A stretch of DNA of 64,000 bases from an uncultured Blautia sp. (lineage in GTDB: Bacteria > Bacillota > Clostridia > Lachnospirales > Lachnospiraceae). A model generated the notes under the pieces. It saw only the letters and a list, made by a program, of their open reading frames with translations, was not told where the DNA came from and made no database searches. Below are positions 44,824 through 53,825 of the stretch, piece by piece (position 1 is the first letter of the stretch; every line of letters begins with the position of its first letter). The position numbers and the translations under genes were made by a program. Location: the NCBI GenBank assembly GCA_934364795.1, contig CAKRMK010000001.1, positions 109,906 to 173,905 of the forward strand. The letters run 5' to 3'.

Positions 44824-46004
44824 ATTTTCTTTCCCTCCTGAAAAAGCTGAATATATTCTATTTTTTTCCGTATGGTTTCTATAATCCGGTCAGCTCTTTC
44901 CATCGGCATATGCGTATATCTTAGCAACAGTTCTTTTACTTCTTCGGGAAAGCCCTGAAGCTTTCGCGAATCAACTAAGTTTTTATTTTTCACGTAGGAA
45001 AGCATATTCACCTCTTTTTCACAGAACGAATTCACCCGAATATTCAACAATCCAGCTTTCACAGGTATCAAATCTTCATTAAAAAAGAGACTATTTCCTG
45101 TATCATATATAGGAGCCATCTTTACCAGATTGTGCTTTGCACTGCTGTATAAAAATCCAAAATTATTATAGTGCCTGTCTGTATTACTTAGAATAAAATC
45201 TGTTAATATCATATATTCCAGCTGCTCTCTTACTTTCTGTTCTTCCATTCCATTCTCTGCTGCCAGAAAAATAATTGCTTCATACTCGGACTGGTCATTT
45301 GGAACTTTATAATTTTTTATCAACTGATATGCCGAAACTAACTCCATTTCCTGTGAGGTAAATAATGGATTTAAACTGCATGGAAATTCCTGATCATTTA
45401 TTTTTATCATATCAATTTCATAAGGTATATAATTTTTCCATTCAAGCCGCTCATGAAGTCTGGAAGCAATTTTTTCATTTACAGCCTGCTGGCCATAATC
45501 ATTTGTATTTATTTTCATAAGATAACGTGTGTTATCACGAACCACCCATTTCTTCTTCATTTCTCCATTCACAGAGGAATCTGGAGAAAAACGTGAAATA
45601 TGTCTGCCAGCATCTATTTTCCCCGTATCCGTCAGTAAATTTCCAAGTTCATCTGAAAAATCATTATCAAAGAAATTGATTTCTGACCAATACAACTCAC
45701 TTGTAACAGGCTGCATCCAATAATGATCCGTCAAACTTAATCCATAAGAAGCCAGCATTAGAGACTGGCTGGTTTCTTCCTTTAATATTTTTAATGTCCG
45801 CTGAATTCCCTTTCGCTTATCTGGAACAGCTCTCATATTCCACCATTCAATAAGCCCGTCACCGTCTGCATCACATCCAAAAGGCAACTCTTCTGGCAGA
45901 TATACTTCCAGAATATACTCTATTCTTCCTGAAAAGGGACTTATTTTTACCATAGCAACATCCAGATCTTTATGCTTCAGTATATATAATTCTGTTCCTT
46001 CCAA
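44799..46004 (-). CDS. HipA-like serine/threonine kinase, without HipB
   Basis: The 401-residue protein carries a HipA C-terminal kinase fold. Visible: a glycine-poor P-loop region SSVNGEMKKKW near 143-153, an ATP-site lysine in RYLMKI near 164, the catalytic loop SNTDRHYNNFGFL with D276, and a DFG-like metal motif YDTGNSLF with D301. The first 120 residues are a family-specific domain, not the HipA N1 domain. The start codon is TTG behind GAGGAG. Toxin HipA kinases phosphorylate aminoacyl-tRNA synthetases, but here no HipB-type repressor is present. A standalone or differently paired kinase is likely. Confidence 0.75.
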   Translation of the reverse strand: MEGTELYILKHKDLDVAMVKISPFSGRIEYILEVYLPEELPFGCDADGDGLIEWWNMRAVPDKRKGIQRTLKILKEETSQSLMLASYGLSLTDHYWMQPVTSELYWSEINFFDNDFSDELGNLLTDTGKIDAGRHISRFSPDSSVNGEMKKKWVVRDNTRYLMKINTNDYGQQAVNEKIASRLHERLEWKNYIPYEIDMIKINDQEFPCSLNPLFTSQEMELVSAYQLIKNYKVPNDQSEYEAIIFLAAENGMEEQKVREQLEYMILTDFILSNTDRHYNNFGFLYSSAKHNLVKMAPIYDTGNSLFFNEDLIPVKAGLLNIRVNSFCEKEVNMLSYVKNKNLVDSRKLQGFPEEVKELLLRYTHMPMERADRIIETIRKKIEYIQLFQEGKKIWKREKYW

Positions 46005-46038
46005 TCTGTCTCACGCTCCTCATATATTTTAACCAGAA

Positions 46039-46272
46039 TTATTCTGGACGAAGCTCTCTCACAAGTGTTCGAAATTCCTGTTCTGTATCAACAAAATGAT
46101 ACGGTGCATATTCACCATACGCTGTTGGCCTGCTGATTGTCACAAGCTGTACTCCTTTGTATCCAACAGCATTGTTTAATTCTCTTTTTAACTCTACAAG
46201 ATGTTTTCCATGACTTGTTTTTAAAGCCAGACATCCATGTGCATCACGCTCTTTCGCTATCAGATAACACAT
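46039..46272 (-). CDS. Small conserved protein, DUF6718-like
   Basis: A 77-residue protein beginning MCYLIAKERDAHGCLALKT, with a conserved-looking HGKHLVELKRELN segment and a SRPTAYGEYAPYHFVD segment. It resembles a small family I associate with DUF6718 in Clostridia; the assignment is from memory and the function is unknown. It lies 34 bp before the HipA-like gene and probably forms an operon with it. Its start lies inside the remnant ORF upstream. Confidence 0.6.
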   Translation of the reverse strand: MCYLIAKERDAHGCLALKTSHGKHLVELKRELNNAVGYKGVQLVTISRPTAYGEYAPYHFVDTEQEFRTLVRELRPE

Positions 46273-46392
46273 TATTCAGTACCTCAACATTATTTTCATC
46301 CCCCAATAGCAATTTCCCAGTCTTATCAACATATAGCTCTGATCTTATCGCCGTATAAAACACGCTGTTATCTGGATTCACAAATCTTTCCA
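46243..46392 (-). pseudogene. N-terminal remnant of an AAA-ATPase-like/PD-(D/E)XK (DUF1703-type) protein
   Basis: A 49-codon ORF reads MERFVNPDNSVFYTAIRSEL then YVDKTGKLLLG and stops. The words FVNPDN...AI.SE.YVDKTG match the start of the large predicted AAA-ATPase plus nuclease family common in Lachnospiraceae, normally over 500 residues. Here only the first 30 residues or so remain before unrelated sequence. It overlaps the DUF6718-like start by 30 nt. Confidence 0.6.
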
Positions 46393-46451
46393 TAAAATTC
46401 ACACTCCAAACTAAAAGGCTCCACAGTATTTTTCTTCTAAATCATATCTGA

Positions 46452-46921
46452 TCAGATCCACCTGGAGCTTTCTATAACTATATCCGGTATCTTCACCACT
46501 TGCAATATATTTTCATTTTTTAACTTTTTTTCCATAATTTCTATATTCTTCCAGGAATTAATCATAACTTCACGGTCTGTATCAAGTTCGTTAATTTTGT
46601 GCGTCAAATATATAACGATAAAAATTAAAAGCAATGGACCTGCCATTTTTACAAAGTCCTGAAAATCCCTCAACTTATACGCTTTACAATTGTACACGTA
46701 TAAAACGTTGCTTTTCTATAATATGCAATTCTGTTCATAATTGGAATAATAATAAAAAATGGGAATAAATATAACAGGGAATTCTTACTTTCTACAGCTA
46801 TTGTAATAATGGTTAATGTGGCAGTTATCATAAAGATCAACAAATTGTTTTGCAATGCTATCTTCTGCTGTATCTCATCATGAAGTATTTCATATTCTTT
46901 ACAAATTAACTCTTTATCCAT
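46452..46921 (-). pseudogene. Small two-part membrane protein, probably frameshifted
   Basis: Two overlapping ORFs in different frames: 46921-46670 (83 residues, MDKELICKEYEILHDEIQQK start, two hydrophobic helices, IMNRIAYYRKA) and 46697-46452 (81 residues, GTG start, helix MAGPLLLIFIVIYLTH). A single protein with helices in this order is common in Firmicutes. The second ORF has no good ribosome site, and the overlap is where one frame ends. I therefore read it as one gene broken by a frameshift, though two coupled small proteins cannot be excluded. Confidence 0.5.
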
Positions 46922-47094
46922 TTATATCCCCCTCTCATATAATCAAGTGCTTTTTTATTGAAAATTCTTATTTTTCAAACGCATTGTCCTCCACAGACTC
47001 ACGTAACTTTTTGGGAATATTTATATAATATTTTTTCTTCATATTATCGTACAATATGCCTATCATAATCACATACAAAACAGTTACAATTACT

Positions 47095-47173
47095 CTCCTT
47101 TTCTACAGTGTATCGAAATCATTCTTGGCTATATTGATATTATACTCTAAATCTGAATTAGTCACAACCGCCA
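47095..47173 (-). repeat. Copy of the 80-bp Rpn promoter segment
   Basis: Matches 61,211-61,290 with one single-base indel and one substitution, including TTGTGA (47167-47162), 17-bp spacer, TATAAT (47144-47139) and AAAAGGAG. Homology stops sharply just before the Rpn start codon on one side, and after CAACCGCCA on the other. No Rpn coding sequence follows here. Confidence 0.85.
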
Positions 47174-47225
47174 TTTTCATCACTACCGCAATGGCTTTTT
47201 TGCCGAACATTACCGAACAATATTC

Positions 47226-47254
47226 TTGTCATTCCTTATAACAAATGATATAAT
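47226..47254 (+). promoter_or_regulatory. Promoter of the nitrilase operon
   Basis: TTGTCA (47226-47231), 17-bp spacer, TATAAT (47249-47254). The ATG at 47282 follows with AGAAGGA. Confidence 0.8.
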
Positions 47255-47281
47255 GTATATCACAAAGAAAGAAGGAATGTT

Positions 47282-48709
47282 ATGGCACCAAAACTCATTG
47301 AATTTTTTAATATCATGGCCATACTGACAAGAAACATCCTGAATCATGGTTTCTATTCAGATAAAGACTTTCAAAGCATATTACATGATCCTGACAATGC
47401 CATTTTAACTCAATTAATCCAAAGCCTTCCTGAATTGATCAATCCCGATCGTACCCCCAACACAATAAGGTTGGCCGAACTTAACAGGAGTTTCTTTGCT
47501 ATATTGAATACGTTCAAAACACAAAATATTTATTCTCAATTATTATTACTTTATTACATGGATCGGGCTATCGAAAGCTGCTATGTCCGCAACTGCAATT
47601 TTGAAGACGATGTAGAACAATTCGATGCACTTAATCATAATATTGAGCAAACCCAAATTGCAATTATAAAAAAGACAAAATGTTGCTGGGAACATACATC
47701 ACCCACAGAAAATTTAACCAATAAAATTTTTTCTGCTTTTTATTACATAGATTATCAGGCCTTACCCAATACTCATGTAATAAATCACATTGTAGATGCA
47801 GAGTTAGCAGCTCCCAGATCACCCGATTGCTATAAAGTTGCAATTTCTCCTATTATGAAGCGTAAAATATTAACCTTAAGTGCTCCCTATCAACGAAAAA
47901 ACAGAAAAACCGGTGCACTCCAAAGTTTATTCAGAATTGAGAAATTGGAGCATGAAAAAGAAGTCACAGATTCTGTCATGGTAAATATTATTGCTGCCGG
48001 TCAGCAGAATACCGATATTTTAGTTTTTCCGGAAATGCTTGGCTCCATTTCCATGCTTAATCAAATCTTAGCAGAAATAAAAGAAAAACATCATCCAGTA
48101 CCTTCACTAATTGTGTTTCCTTCCATCTGGGAAAAAGCTGAAAATGATGAGCAGAACACCAATCACAGCTGTATGATTTTAAATGGCAGGGAAATACTTT
48201 TTCAGCAAAAGAAATACTGCAATTTCAGGTATTTTGAAAAAGGTAAACCTGTTTACGAAGATATTAATGACAGCTCTGACACTACAGAATTACACCTGCT
48301 GCATATTAAAGGGCTTGGACGAATATGTATTATTATATGTTATGATTATTTAGAAGCTGAAAACAGGGAGCGAATTATCAAGAATTTACAACCTACCCTT
48401 ATATGCAGTCCCTCTTTTTCCACAGGCAGTTTCGATTTCCGGCTTCTTGCACAAAGCAATCTCTATCGAAATTGCAACTGGATATGGTGCAACACCTGCT
48501 CCGCATCCAATCATACCGATAAAATACAGAATTTTGAAATCACAGGCATCATTACTACATTAAGCAGACACTGTGATTTTTCAAAAGATAAAGGAATTCA
48601 AATAAACTGTTCTGGTGTGACCCGCTGCCAGAAAGAAAATTGTGATCATTGTATTTTTTATGCTGAAATACCAATAAATGATCTCAAAAATTTAGAAAAG
48701 GTCAGGTGA
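47282..48709 (+). CDS. Nitrilase-superfamily (carbon-nitrogen hydrolase) protein with helical N-terminal domain
   Basis: The 475-residue protein has two parts. Residues 1 to about 180 are helical without a family I recognise. Residues about 185-470 look like a CN-hydrolase fold with a complete triad: Glu251 in LVFPEMLG, Lys310 or 311 in FQQKKYCNF, and Cys353 in CIIICYDYLEAENR. A late segment (LLAQSNLYRNCNWIWCNTCS) matches the family's core helix and strand. Many cysteines are present, including CQKENCDHC near 449-457. The enzyme should cleave an amide or nitrile bond; the substrate is unknown. It is the first gene of a three-gene operon, with the next ATG 4 bp after its stop. Confidence 0.7.
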   Translation: MAPKLIEFFNIMAILTRNILNHGFYSDKDFQSILHDPDNAILTQLIQSLPELINPDRTPNTIRLAELNRSFFAILNTFKTQNIYSQLLLLYYMDRAIESCYVRNCNFEDDVEQFDALNHNIEQTQIAIIKKTKCCWEHTSPTENLTNKIFSAFYYIDYQALPNTHVINHIVDAELAAPRSPDCYKVAISPIMKRKILTLSAPYQRKNRKTGALQSLFRIEKLEHEKEVTDSVMVNIIAAGQQNTDILVFPEMLGSISMLNQILAEIKEKHHPVPSLIVFPSIWEKAENDEQNTNHSCMILNGREILFQQKKYCNFRYFEKGKPVYEDINDSSDTTELHLLHIKGLGRICIIICYDYLEAENRERIIKNLQPTLICSPSFSTGSFDFRLLAQSNLYRNCNWIWCNTCSASNHTDKIQNFEITGIITTLSRHCDFSKDKGIQINCSGVTRCQKENCDHCIFYAEIPINDLKNLEKVR

Positions 48710-48713
48710 TTTT

Positions 48714-49487
48714 ATGAAAACCAAAACATACCATGTAAAAACATATGATACAAATGTTTCCGGAAATAATCAGCACAATAAACAAGCAGCTGCATACGCG
48801 CCCATTTCCAAACCTGAAGTCCAGGATTTTGAAGATCTGCTGGCGACATCTACAGATGCATATTTAGATGCATATGAAAACAACAATTTAGATCAGCTAA
48901 AAGTACTTTTAAACAGCCAGCGTTCTATTCGAAAAGAACTTACCGTTCAGCTTCGTAATTATCCGGATCAAAGAGCCATACTTTCAGCCAAGCTTGTTCA
49001 GACCTACAATATTTTCAACAAGATATTACAGTCTGCTTCAGACAAACGTGAATTAAAAAATCAAGTGGAAATAATTATAAATTCGCATAGCAATGCAAAA
49101 GATATTCTCACTTATCTTTACAAGCATCCTTACATCCGTCATAAAACATTACTCGCAGCACTGGGAATTCCTCGCGGTACACTTACCGGTACTCTTCAGA
49201 TATTAGAACAATATGGTTGTATTGAACGAATTGGTGAAGGCTGGGGAGCATTATATACTTTGACAAATACCGGGCGCAAATACGTCCGGGATAATATAAG
49301 CGGAATTGATGATGAGGTTATCATTGATTATGATTCTTTTCAAAAAAGTTCCTATCAGCTTGTCCAGAATAAAGCTTTATACACAAGTATAGAGACAGAA
49401 TTTGACAATAAAGGTTATCGCAGAGCTACACAGACTTCATATTCCGGCAAAAACTATGACACTGTTGTACTTAAATATAATATATGA
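48714..49487 (+). CDS. Winged-helix DNA-binding protein in the nitrilase operon
   Basis: The 257-residue protein has a disordered start (about 1-35), a helical middle (about 38-115) and a MarR/ArsR-like winged helix near 125-195: ILTYLYKHPYIRHKTLLAAL, then IPRGTLTGTLQILEQYGCIE and a wing in GWGALYTLTNTGRKYV. The C-terminal 60 residues are of unknown type. Its ribosome site AGGTGA overlaps the end of the nitrilase gene, so the two are coupled. It may repress the operon or bind nucleic acid as a sensor. Confidence 0.65.
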   Translation: MKTKTYHVKTYDTNVSGNNQHNKQAAAYAPISKPEVQDFEDLLATSTDAYLDAYENNNLDQLKVLLNSQRSIRKELTVQLRNYPDQRAILSAKLVQTYNIFNKILQSASDKRELKNQVEIIINSHSNAKDILTYLYKHPYIRHKTLLAALGIPRGTLTGTLQILEQYGCIERIGEGWGALYTLTNTGRKYVRDNISGIDDEVIIDYDSFQKSSYQLVQNKALYTSIETEFDNKGYRRATQTSYSGKNYDTVVLKYNI

Positions 49488-49496
49488 GGTAAAAAT

Positions 49497-50111
49497 ATGA
49501 CTTTATTAGAAAAAAAATTAGAAGATTTAAATTCTCTTGATCAGAACTGGCTGCAAACAGTTTCCGACGAAATGAAAAATAAAAATACCCCTTCAACCCC
49601 GGATCTTGTAAAAAACTACAATCAGTTATGGGATATTTTACGTGAATCCTATAAAAAAAATCAGGCTGAAACAATTAAAACATTTAAAACATATGTTGGA
49701 GAAAATAATGGAAACTGGCTATTAGAGGATATTGAAAATTCCCTGAAAATATATTTCTCGCTTGAAAATTTACGTCAAAATCAAACCGAAAAACCAGAAA
49801 AAGTAAAACAGCTCATAGATTATTTATTTGAAAATGTAATTCTTTATTATGACCCACAATTCATAAATGATTACCAGGAATTTCATTATGAAAAAAAGTC
49901 ACAGTTCTGGAGCGCTGCAAAGGCATTAGATGGATTAACTGATTATTATATCAAACATCACTATACAGAAAAAGCAATTATAAAAGATCTGGAAATGGAA
50001 ACAGGATTAAATACAGATTTGTGTACATACATAGAAAACATTATTAAGAAAAACTATCAGACATTACAGTTAAATTATATTATTGATTCCTTGCCATCTA
50101 AGCAGGGTTAG
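49497..50111 (+). CDS. Hypothetical helical protein, third gene of the nitrilase operon
   Basis: I do not recognise this 204-residue family. It begins MTLLEKKLEDLNSLDQNWLQ and is predicted by eye to be almost all helical, rich in Asn, Lys, Glu and Tyr. It has no membrane helix and no catalytic motif I can see. It lies 9 bp after the winged-helix gene and is followed by a 14-bp perfect hairpin. Its tight linkage suggests a structural or regulatory partner of the nitrilase-like enzyme. Confidence 0.6.
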   Translation: MTLLEKKLEDLNSLDQNWLQTVSDEMKNKNTPSTPDLVKNYNQLWDILRESYKKNQAETIKTFKTYVGENNGNWLLEDIENSLKIYFSLENLRQNQTEKPEKVKQLIDYLFENVILYYDPQFINDYQEFHYEKKSQFWSAAKALDGLTDYYIKHHYTEKAIIKDLEMETGLNTDLCTYIENIIKKNYQTLQLNYIIDSLPSKQG

Positions 50112-50115
50112 AGTT

Positions 50116-50154
50116 TGTCCGGTTCATGTACCCTTTTTTTACATGAACCGGACA
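50116..50154. terminator. Perfect hairpin after the nitrilase operon
   Basis: TGTCCGGTTCATGT (50116-50129) pairs with ACATGAACCGGACA (50141-50154). The T-run lies in the loop, not after the stem, so it may be an mRNA stabilising or recombination structure rather than a standard terminator. Confidence 0.6.
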
Positions 50155-50172
50155 GTACATCTCATCTACTCT

Positions 50173-50467
50173 TTAAGACACTGGGTGTTCACCTACCGGA
50201 ATAAAATCTGGATGAGTCCACCCAACTTCACTTTCCTTTCTTATAGCAACGCGCACTTCAAACTCTTTATTACACAGGCTGCATTTTACTTTACGGGCAA
50301 CTATCAGCCCTGGAGGAGACAACAGCGATACTATCGGATTTTCTCCTGCATGTTGCCTTGTGTGTTCGTCTAATACCTGTTGTTCTTCATCTGTTAGACG
50401 TATTCCAATAATATCCATTTTCTCATTTGCAGTCAGATCCTGGGATAGCAGTGCTCCCAGCAATCTA
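50173..50467 (-). pseudogene. Rpn 3' fragment fused to a foreign sequence
   Basis: The ORF (start 50463) begins MLGALLSQDLTANEKMDIIG, matching the intact Rpn at LLGALLSQDLTANEKIDIIG. DNA homology covers about 50404-50467. After that the sequence is unrelated: about 75 residues with TDEEQQVLDEHTRQHAGENP and a zinc-ribbon-like CSLCNKEFEVRV. Homology to Rpn starts 2 bp after the stop codon of the LRR protein gene. No ribosome site is evident, so I treat it as debris. Confidence 0.65.
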
Positions 50468-50468
50468 C

Positions 50469-53400
50469 TTATTTTACCGTTACCTTACATTTTCTCTTAT
50501 ACTTACCACTTGAAACTGTAATCACTGCAGTTCCCTTTTTCTTTCCTTTTATAACTCCTCCGGTTGATACAGTTGCAACCTTTTTATTTGAGGACTTATA
50601 ACTGATTTTTTCATCTGTGTTTTTGGGGACTGCTGTTATTTTCATTTTATATTTTTTCCCGGCTTTAAGATTCACTTTCTTCGGGATACCAAGAAGTTTC
50701 TTTGTTTTTACTTTCGGCACCTGAATCTTGACAACAGCTTTCACATTTCCCGATTTCACTGTAATATTTGCAGTTCCGGCTTTTTTTGCTTTCACTACAC
50801 CTTTTGAATTCACAGACGCCACTGCCCGATTGGAGGAAGTATAAGTAATCTTATCCTCACTGTTCTTCGGATTTAACTGTGGATTTAAGGTTAAGGATTT
50901 TCCCTTTGTAAGAGTTACTTTCTTTTTCAGACCGGAAATGGATGTGGTTTTAACCGGTCCCTGCACGTTTACTTTTATTACAGTGTTAAGACCACTGGCA
51001 AGCTCAATATATACGTCTGCAGTTCCTGCTTTTTTATAAGATGTTAATGTAAAGGTTCCGTTTTTATCAACATTTGACACATTTACGACATCTGTACTTT
51101 TAGATATTACCTGCTTTAAATAATCTTTTCCTGAAAAGCCAGATACTTTTACCACAGAGCTTGTCTGGGAATACTTCATTGTATACTCGGCCATATTCAC
51201 ATGCATGGTATATTTCTGTTTTTCACCCAATGTCTGCTGGTGGCATGTGCTGCACTCCCTATAGCTTTGTGTCTCTCCGTCAATATCCGCAAAAACAACA
51301 TTTCCGTCATTGCCTTTAACAGTACGTACCGCAGTTAATGGCGTAAAAATCCAAGCTCCCCAGGTGTGTGATTTCAAATCAACCACCACATCAGAATCTT
51401 TTATCTTCTGTTTTCCATATGTATCACTAAAGCATCCGTTACAAACTGTACATTTCCAATATGCTATGTTACCTTTTTCTATACAGGTTGCCTGTTTTTC
51501 TGGTATATAAGCCATTTTGTGTGAGAGCTGTTCCGGATCTTTTCTTTCCAGAATCATGGTTCCTTCCGCATTTTGAAAATTAATTCCGCATACATTGCAA
51601 TGCCAGTATTCAATGGAATTCACACAGGCAGTCTGCACTTTTTCATGATGTTCGAGAGTGTCCTCAACATTATGGGAATGGATTCCTGCCCATTTTGCAT
51701 AATGCAGGGCATAGGAATCTTCTGTTCCAATAATAACGAAATCACGATTCATATTATATTTCTTTGAGTCACTGTCATAAGTATACCCGAAGCACTTCTC
51801 TCCCATTTTTGTCTCCGAGCCTGGGATATAAACACTTTTTAGATTATTGCAATTTATAAAGCTGTATTTTCCAATTTCCTGTAAGCTATTGGATATTATA
51901 ACCTCCTGCAGATTTGTACAATCTGCAAATGCACTTTCCCCTACCGTCGCCAGACTTTCTGGCAATGTCATGGTTTCTAATCCCTCGCATTTAGAAAAAG
52001 CTTTTTTGGCTATCCAGCTTAAGCTATCAGGCAAAACAACATTTGCCAAACTGCCACAACCTGAAAATGCCCCTTCGCCAACCCCCTTTATTCCCTCTGG
52101 CAAAATCACATTTTCCAGATTCTCACATCCTGCAAACACTGCATTTCCAATATTTTTAAGGCCCGCTGGCAATGAAACATTCTTCAGAGCATCACAGTCG
52201 CAAAAAGCATAGTCTCCAATATCATTCATGCTGCCTTCAAATGTAACATTTGCCAAAGCATTACATTCATCGAAAGCTTGTATTCCTATACTTTTTATAT
52301 TAGCAGGAATCACGATTTCTTTTAATCCGGTACAGAAAAAATCTCCCGTATTAATAGCTGTTAAATTGCCTGATAATGTCACATTTTCCAGTCCTGTACA
52401 ATACGCAAACACATAGATACCAAGTTCCGTAACACTATCCGGTAATAGTATCTGCGGCAGACTGCGGCATTCCCTGAATGCATAATTCTCAATTACGGTT
52501 AATCCATCTGGAAGCACAATATTCTCCAGTCTGGTACATCCCATAAACGTTTTTTCTTTGATGCTTTTGATTCCATTTGGCAAAGTTACACTGACAAGAT
52601 TGTTACAGTCCATAAATGTACTGACTCCCATATTTACCAGGCTGTCAGGTAAAGTAATGTTCTCCAAACTACTGCAGCCGGAAAAGGCATTATCTCCTAT
52701 ATCCGTCAGACTCTCCGATAATTCTATATTTTTCAAACTGCTGCAGTCACGGAACGCTTCCGAACCGATAGTTTCCAATTTTTTATATTCTGGAAAAGAT
52801 TCCAGTTTTTTGCAACCTGCGAAGGCTCTGTTTCCTATGGTTGTTAAACGTTTGCCATAACCCCAATCTTTTTCTTCAGTGGTTACTTCATATAAACTGC
52901 TACAGCCGTAAAATGCATTCGCTCCAATTTCCTCCATGTTATCCAGATGAATGCTTTTCAGACTGCTGCAACCCGAAAATGCACTGTCTTCTACACTAAG
53001 TATTGCTGGCGTCTCAATGCTTTCCAGACTGGTACAGCCGGAAAATAACGCCTTACCCATCATAGAAAGGGGATATTTTATGCTGGTAAGACTGCGGCAA
53101 TCCTTAAAAACTCCATCCCCAATTCTTAATATCGTATTCGGAATAGAAATATCATTCAGATTGTTGCAAAAACTAAATGCGTACCTTCCAATCTCAATCA
53201 TTGAATCCGGTAATGTCACCTTCGTCAGATTCTTACATCCGTAAAATGCAGAGGCGCCAATACCATTTACTCCGTCATAGATCACCACTTTCTTTATATC
53301 GTTACGGTTTTTAAAAGCATCAACTGCAACCGTTGTTTTTACATTTTTATTATCACTTTTAATTCTTAAATTTCCATTTGAGTACAATTCATAAGTAAGA

Positions 53401-53807
53401 TTAGCACCACAGCCTCCTGTATCATACAAATATGGTTTCTCATTAGGAGCGTCCTCATCTGAATCAGCTTCTAAATCAGCTTCCGGCGTGCCATCTGCAC
53501 TTCCGCCATCTCCTGTAAATTCCAGTTCCTGGTTTTCCCCTGAATCAGCAATATCAGACTCTTCATCATATTCCCCGTCTACAAAATTTCCAAACGCTTC
53601 TGTTTCTTCACGTTCTTCTATTTCTTCATTTTCTTCTGCTTCTCCCCCGCCGGGTTCATTCTCCCATGCATCGTTTGGAATTGTTTCATCTGCAGTTGTT
53701 TCTCCTGTAAACTCTGTCTGCTCCATGCCCTCTGCCTGTGTTCTCACTCCAGTGCCTAACACAAACAAACTACCTGCAAGTAAAATGAACCTGCGTATTT
53801 TTTTCAT
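50469..53807 (-). CDS. BspA-type leucine-rich repeat surface protein with C-terminal Ig-like domains
   Basis: Large secreted protein of 1112 residues. Signal peptide at about 1-25 (MKKIRRFILLAGSLFVLGTG), an acidic Glu/Asp/Gly-rich linker (about 26-120), then about twenty LRR_5 repeats (about 150-690) with the consensus IG.NAF.GCSSLENITLPDSL, and two Big_2-like domains near the C-terminus (about 950-1112, SNRAVASVNSKGVVKAKKAG and SNKKVATVSTGGVIKGKKKG). There is no LPXTG; retention may be by the basic C-terminus. Likely an adhesin or glycan-binding protein. It starts only 18 bp after the DUF2971 gene. Its stop codon directly abuts an Rpn scar. Confidence 0.85.
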   Translation of the reverse strand: MKKIRRFILLAGSLFVLGTGVRTQAEGMEQTEFTGETTADETIPNDAWENEPGGGEAEENEEIEEREETEAFGNFVDGEYDEESDIADSGENQELEFTGDGGSADGTPEADLEADSDEDAPNEKPYLYDTGGCGANLTYELYSNGNLRIKSDNKNVKTTVAVDAFKNRNDIKKVVIYDGVNGIGASAFYGCKNLTKVTLPDSMIEIGRYAFSFCNNLNDISIPNTILRIGDGVFKDCRSLTSIKYPLSMMGKALFSGCTSLESIETPAILSVEDSAFSGCSSLKSIHLDNMEEIGANAFYGCSSLYEVTTEEKDWGYGKRLTTIGNRAFAGCKKLESFPEYKKLETIGSEAFRDCSSLKNIELSESLTDIGDNAFSGCSSLENITLPDSLVNMGVSTFMDCNNLVSVTLPNGIKSIKEKTFMGCTRLENIVLPDGLTVIENYAFRECRSLPQILLPDSVTELGIYVFAYCTGLENVTLSGNLTAINTGDFFCTGLKEIVIPANIKSIGIQAFDECNALANVTFEGSMNDIGDYAFCDCDALKNVSLPAGLKNIGNAVFAGCENLENVILPEGIKGVGEGAFSGCGSLANVVLPDSLSWIAKKAFSKCEGLETMTLPESLATVGESAFADCTNLQEVIISNSLQEIGKYSFINCNNLKSVYIPGSETKMGEKCFGYTYDSDSKKYNMNRDFVIIGTEDSYALHYAKWAGIHSHNVEDTLEHHEKVQTACVNSIEYWHCNVCGINFQNAEGTMILERKDPEQLSHKMAYIPEKQATCIEKGNIAYWKCTVCNGCFSDTYGKQKIKDSDVVVDLKSHTWGAWIFTPLTAVRTVKGNDGNVVFADIDGETQSYRECSTCHQQTLGEKQKYTMHVNMAEYTMKYSQTSSVVKVSGFSGKDYLKQVISKSTDVVNVSNVDKNGTFTLTSYKKAGTADVYIELASGLNTVIKVNVQGPVKTTSISGLKKKVTLTKGKSLTLNPQLNPKNSEDKITYTSSNRAVASVNSKGVVKAKKAGTANITVKSGNVKAVVKIQVPKVKTKKLLGIPKKVNLKAGKKYKMKITAVPKNTDEKISYKSSNKKVATVSTGGVIKGKKKGTAVITVSSGKYKRKCKVTVK

Positions 53808-53825
53808 AAATGTTCTCCTTCTTAT

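Larger units (their letters stand above)
46922..47281. other. 360-bp gap with a duplicated Rpn promoter and a divergent promoter
   Basis: Contains a 79-bp copy of the Rpn gene promoter (47095-47173, minus strand), a promoter for the nitrilase operon (47226-47254, plus strand), and a possible 32-codon minus-strand ORF (47066-46968, containing MKKKYYINIPKKLRESVED) without a clear ribosome site. I give that ORF low weight. Confidence 0.6.
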
